From: JAUZPB01 sp037140715
Lineage (GTDB): Bacteria > Bacteroidota > Ignavibacteria > Ignavibacteriales > SURF-24
Assembly: GCA_037140715.1 (NCBI GenBank)
Contig: JBAXDX010000127.1
Location: forward strand, 1 to 5,368
Reading direction: 5' to 3'
Length of the DNA stretch: 5,368 nt
Shown: piece after piece, positions 4,886 through 5,368 of the stretch
Numbering within the stretch: the stretch's first letter is position 1
Layout of the letters: the number at the start of each line of letters is the position of its first letter
The notes under the pieces: generated by a model
What the model was told of the DNA's origin: nothing
What the model saw: the letters and a program-made list of their open reading frames with translations, nothing else
Databases searched by the model: none
Made by a program: the position numbers and the translations under genes

Positions 4886-5368
4886 TGGTTCAGGGTAAAA
4901 AGGAATTATAGTAAAAAATATAATGCAGACCCGCGTTATTACAAAGTCGCCGGTATCCGATCCGGTAGTACATCTGAATTAACCGGCGGTACAGGCAGTC
5001 CCGATAGTTTCGTATAAATAAAATAACAGGAGTTATCTGATGGCAGACCGGAATGGCGGCAGTTAATAAGGATACGGGCGGTTAAAATATACCTGTTCCG
5101 GTAAGGAGAAGGCGATAAATAAATGAGGTCGCGGAGATTAACCGTTTACTGTGAACAGATATGCAGAAAATAGTACATTTTGCGAACGATTACGTATATC
5201 ATTTTTAATACAAATTTATTATGTCGCTGTACTTTTTAAGCCGGGTCAGCCTGAATCAAAATGGGGAAAGAAGTATTAACATAGCAAGCTGATTTTATAG
5301 AAAAATATTTAATTATTTTATTGTCGATTTTTTGGATAAATTGAAAAATATTTTATATTTATATTAAA
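4886..5368. other. Gene-poor right flank
   Basis: No full gene is supported. The stretch is mostly repeat element B (4932-5227), then a strongly AT-rich tail. At the edge TTGGAT (5332-5337) and TATATT (5354-5359) with 16-bp spacing could be the promoter of a gene beyond the window, but AT-rich DNA gives such matches easily. A ribosome-site-plus-ATG pair at 5028-5042 opens only eight codons. Confidence 0.4.
4932..5227 (+). repeat. Composite repeat element B (second copy)
   Basis: This direct-orientation copy of element A has blocks at 4932-4958, 5098-5128 and 5131-5227 (matching 698-724, 740-770 and 836-932). Compared with A, a 139-bp spacer replaces 15 bp between blocks 1 and 2, while only 2 bp instead of 65 separate blocks 2 and 3. 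All six block-3 differences are transitions; five read as C-to-T or G-to-A in copy B. One turns a TGG codon of the small frame in A into TAG. The CRP-like dyad of copy A is missing. Block 1 starts 46 bases after the truncated HAD frame. Confidence 0.8.

Noticed and set aside
5040..5066. An 8-codon frame (MADRNGGS) with AGGAG at a good distance, inside element B.
   Set aside because: It is too short to call. It may be the remnant of a lost gene start, but nothing else supports it.
698..5227. Integron attC sites or CRISPR repeats as explanation for the recurrent blocks.
   Set aside because: No paired attC core and inverse-core motifs were found, no integrase is present, and there are only two copies with unlike spacers, not a regular array.

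Overview
The window looks like an accessory, low-gene-density stretch of a moderately AT-rich bacterial chromosome. The genes have good Shine-Dalgarno sites and one sigma70-type promoter is visible. I cannot name the organism. A MerR-type regulator, a cytoplasmic VWA protein, a TPR protein with a Gram-negative-style C-terminal cap and a perfect CRP-type palindrome suggest a Gram-negative, metabolically versatile bacterium, for example a Desulfobacterota or Bacteroidota member. That is inference only. No rRNA, tRNA, CRISPR array, transposase or integrase was seen.

Layout: (1) 133-696 encodes a five-unit TPR protein. (2) 698-932 holds 'element A', a composite repeat that starts one base after the TPR stop codon. 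It contains a CRP-like dyad and a possible small ORF. (3) 942-1160 is a leader region with a GC-rich hairpin and a near-consensus promoter. (4) 1161-3286 is a tight two-gene operon: a MerR-family regulator, then a VWA protein with an intact MIDAS metal site. A 39-codon ORF may be coupled to its end by a GTGA overlap. (5) 3287-3832 is a 546-base spacer without a convincing gene. It holds a 13-bp inverted repeat with 74 bases between the arms. (6) 3833-4744 encodes a protein I assign to the ARPP-1 family, followed by a terminator-like hairpin. (7) 4811-4885 keeps only the start of a HAD-superfamily hydrolase gene, with ribosome binding site and motif I. (8) 4932-5227 holds 'element B', a second diverged copy of element A in the same orientation, followed by a very AT-rich edge.

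The MerR, VWA and ARPP-1 genes and the HAD remnant therefore sit in a segment bracketed by two direct copies of one composite repeat. My reading is that this is a discrete cassette. A MerR regulator would control a VWA protein, which would act as a metal-dependent scaffold, with the ARPP-1 protein as an uncharacterised partner and a HAD phosphatase that has been lost. The linkage of the genes is seen in the sequence, the family roles come from established knowledge, and the idea that they form one functional system is inference.
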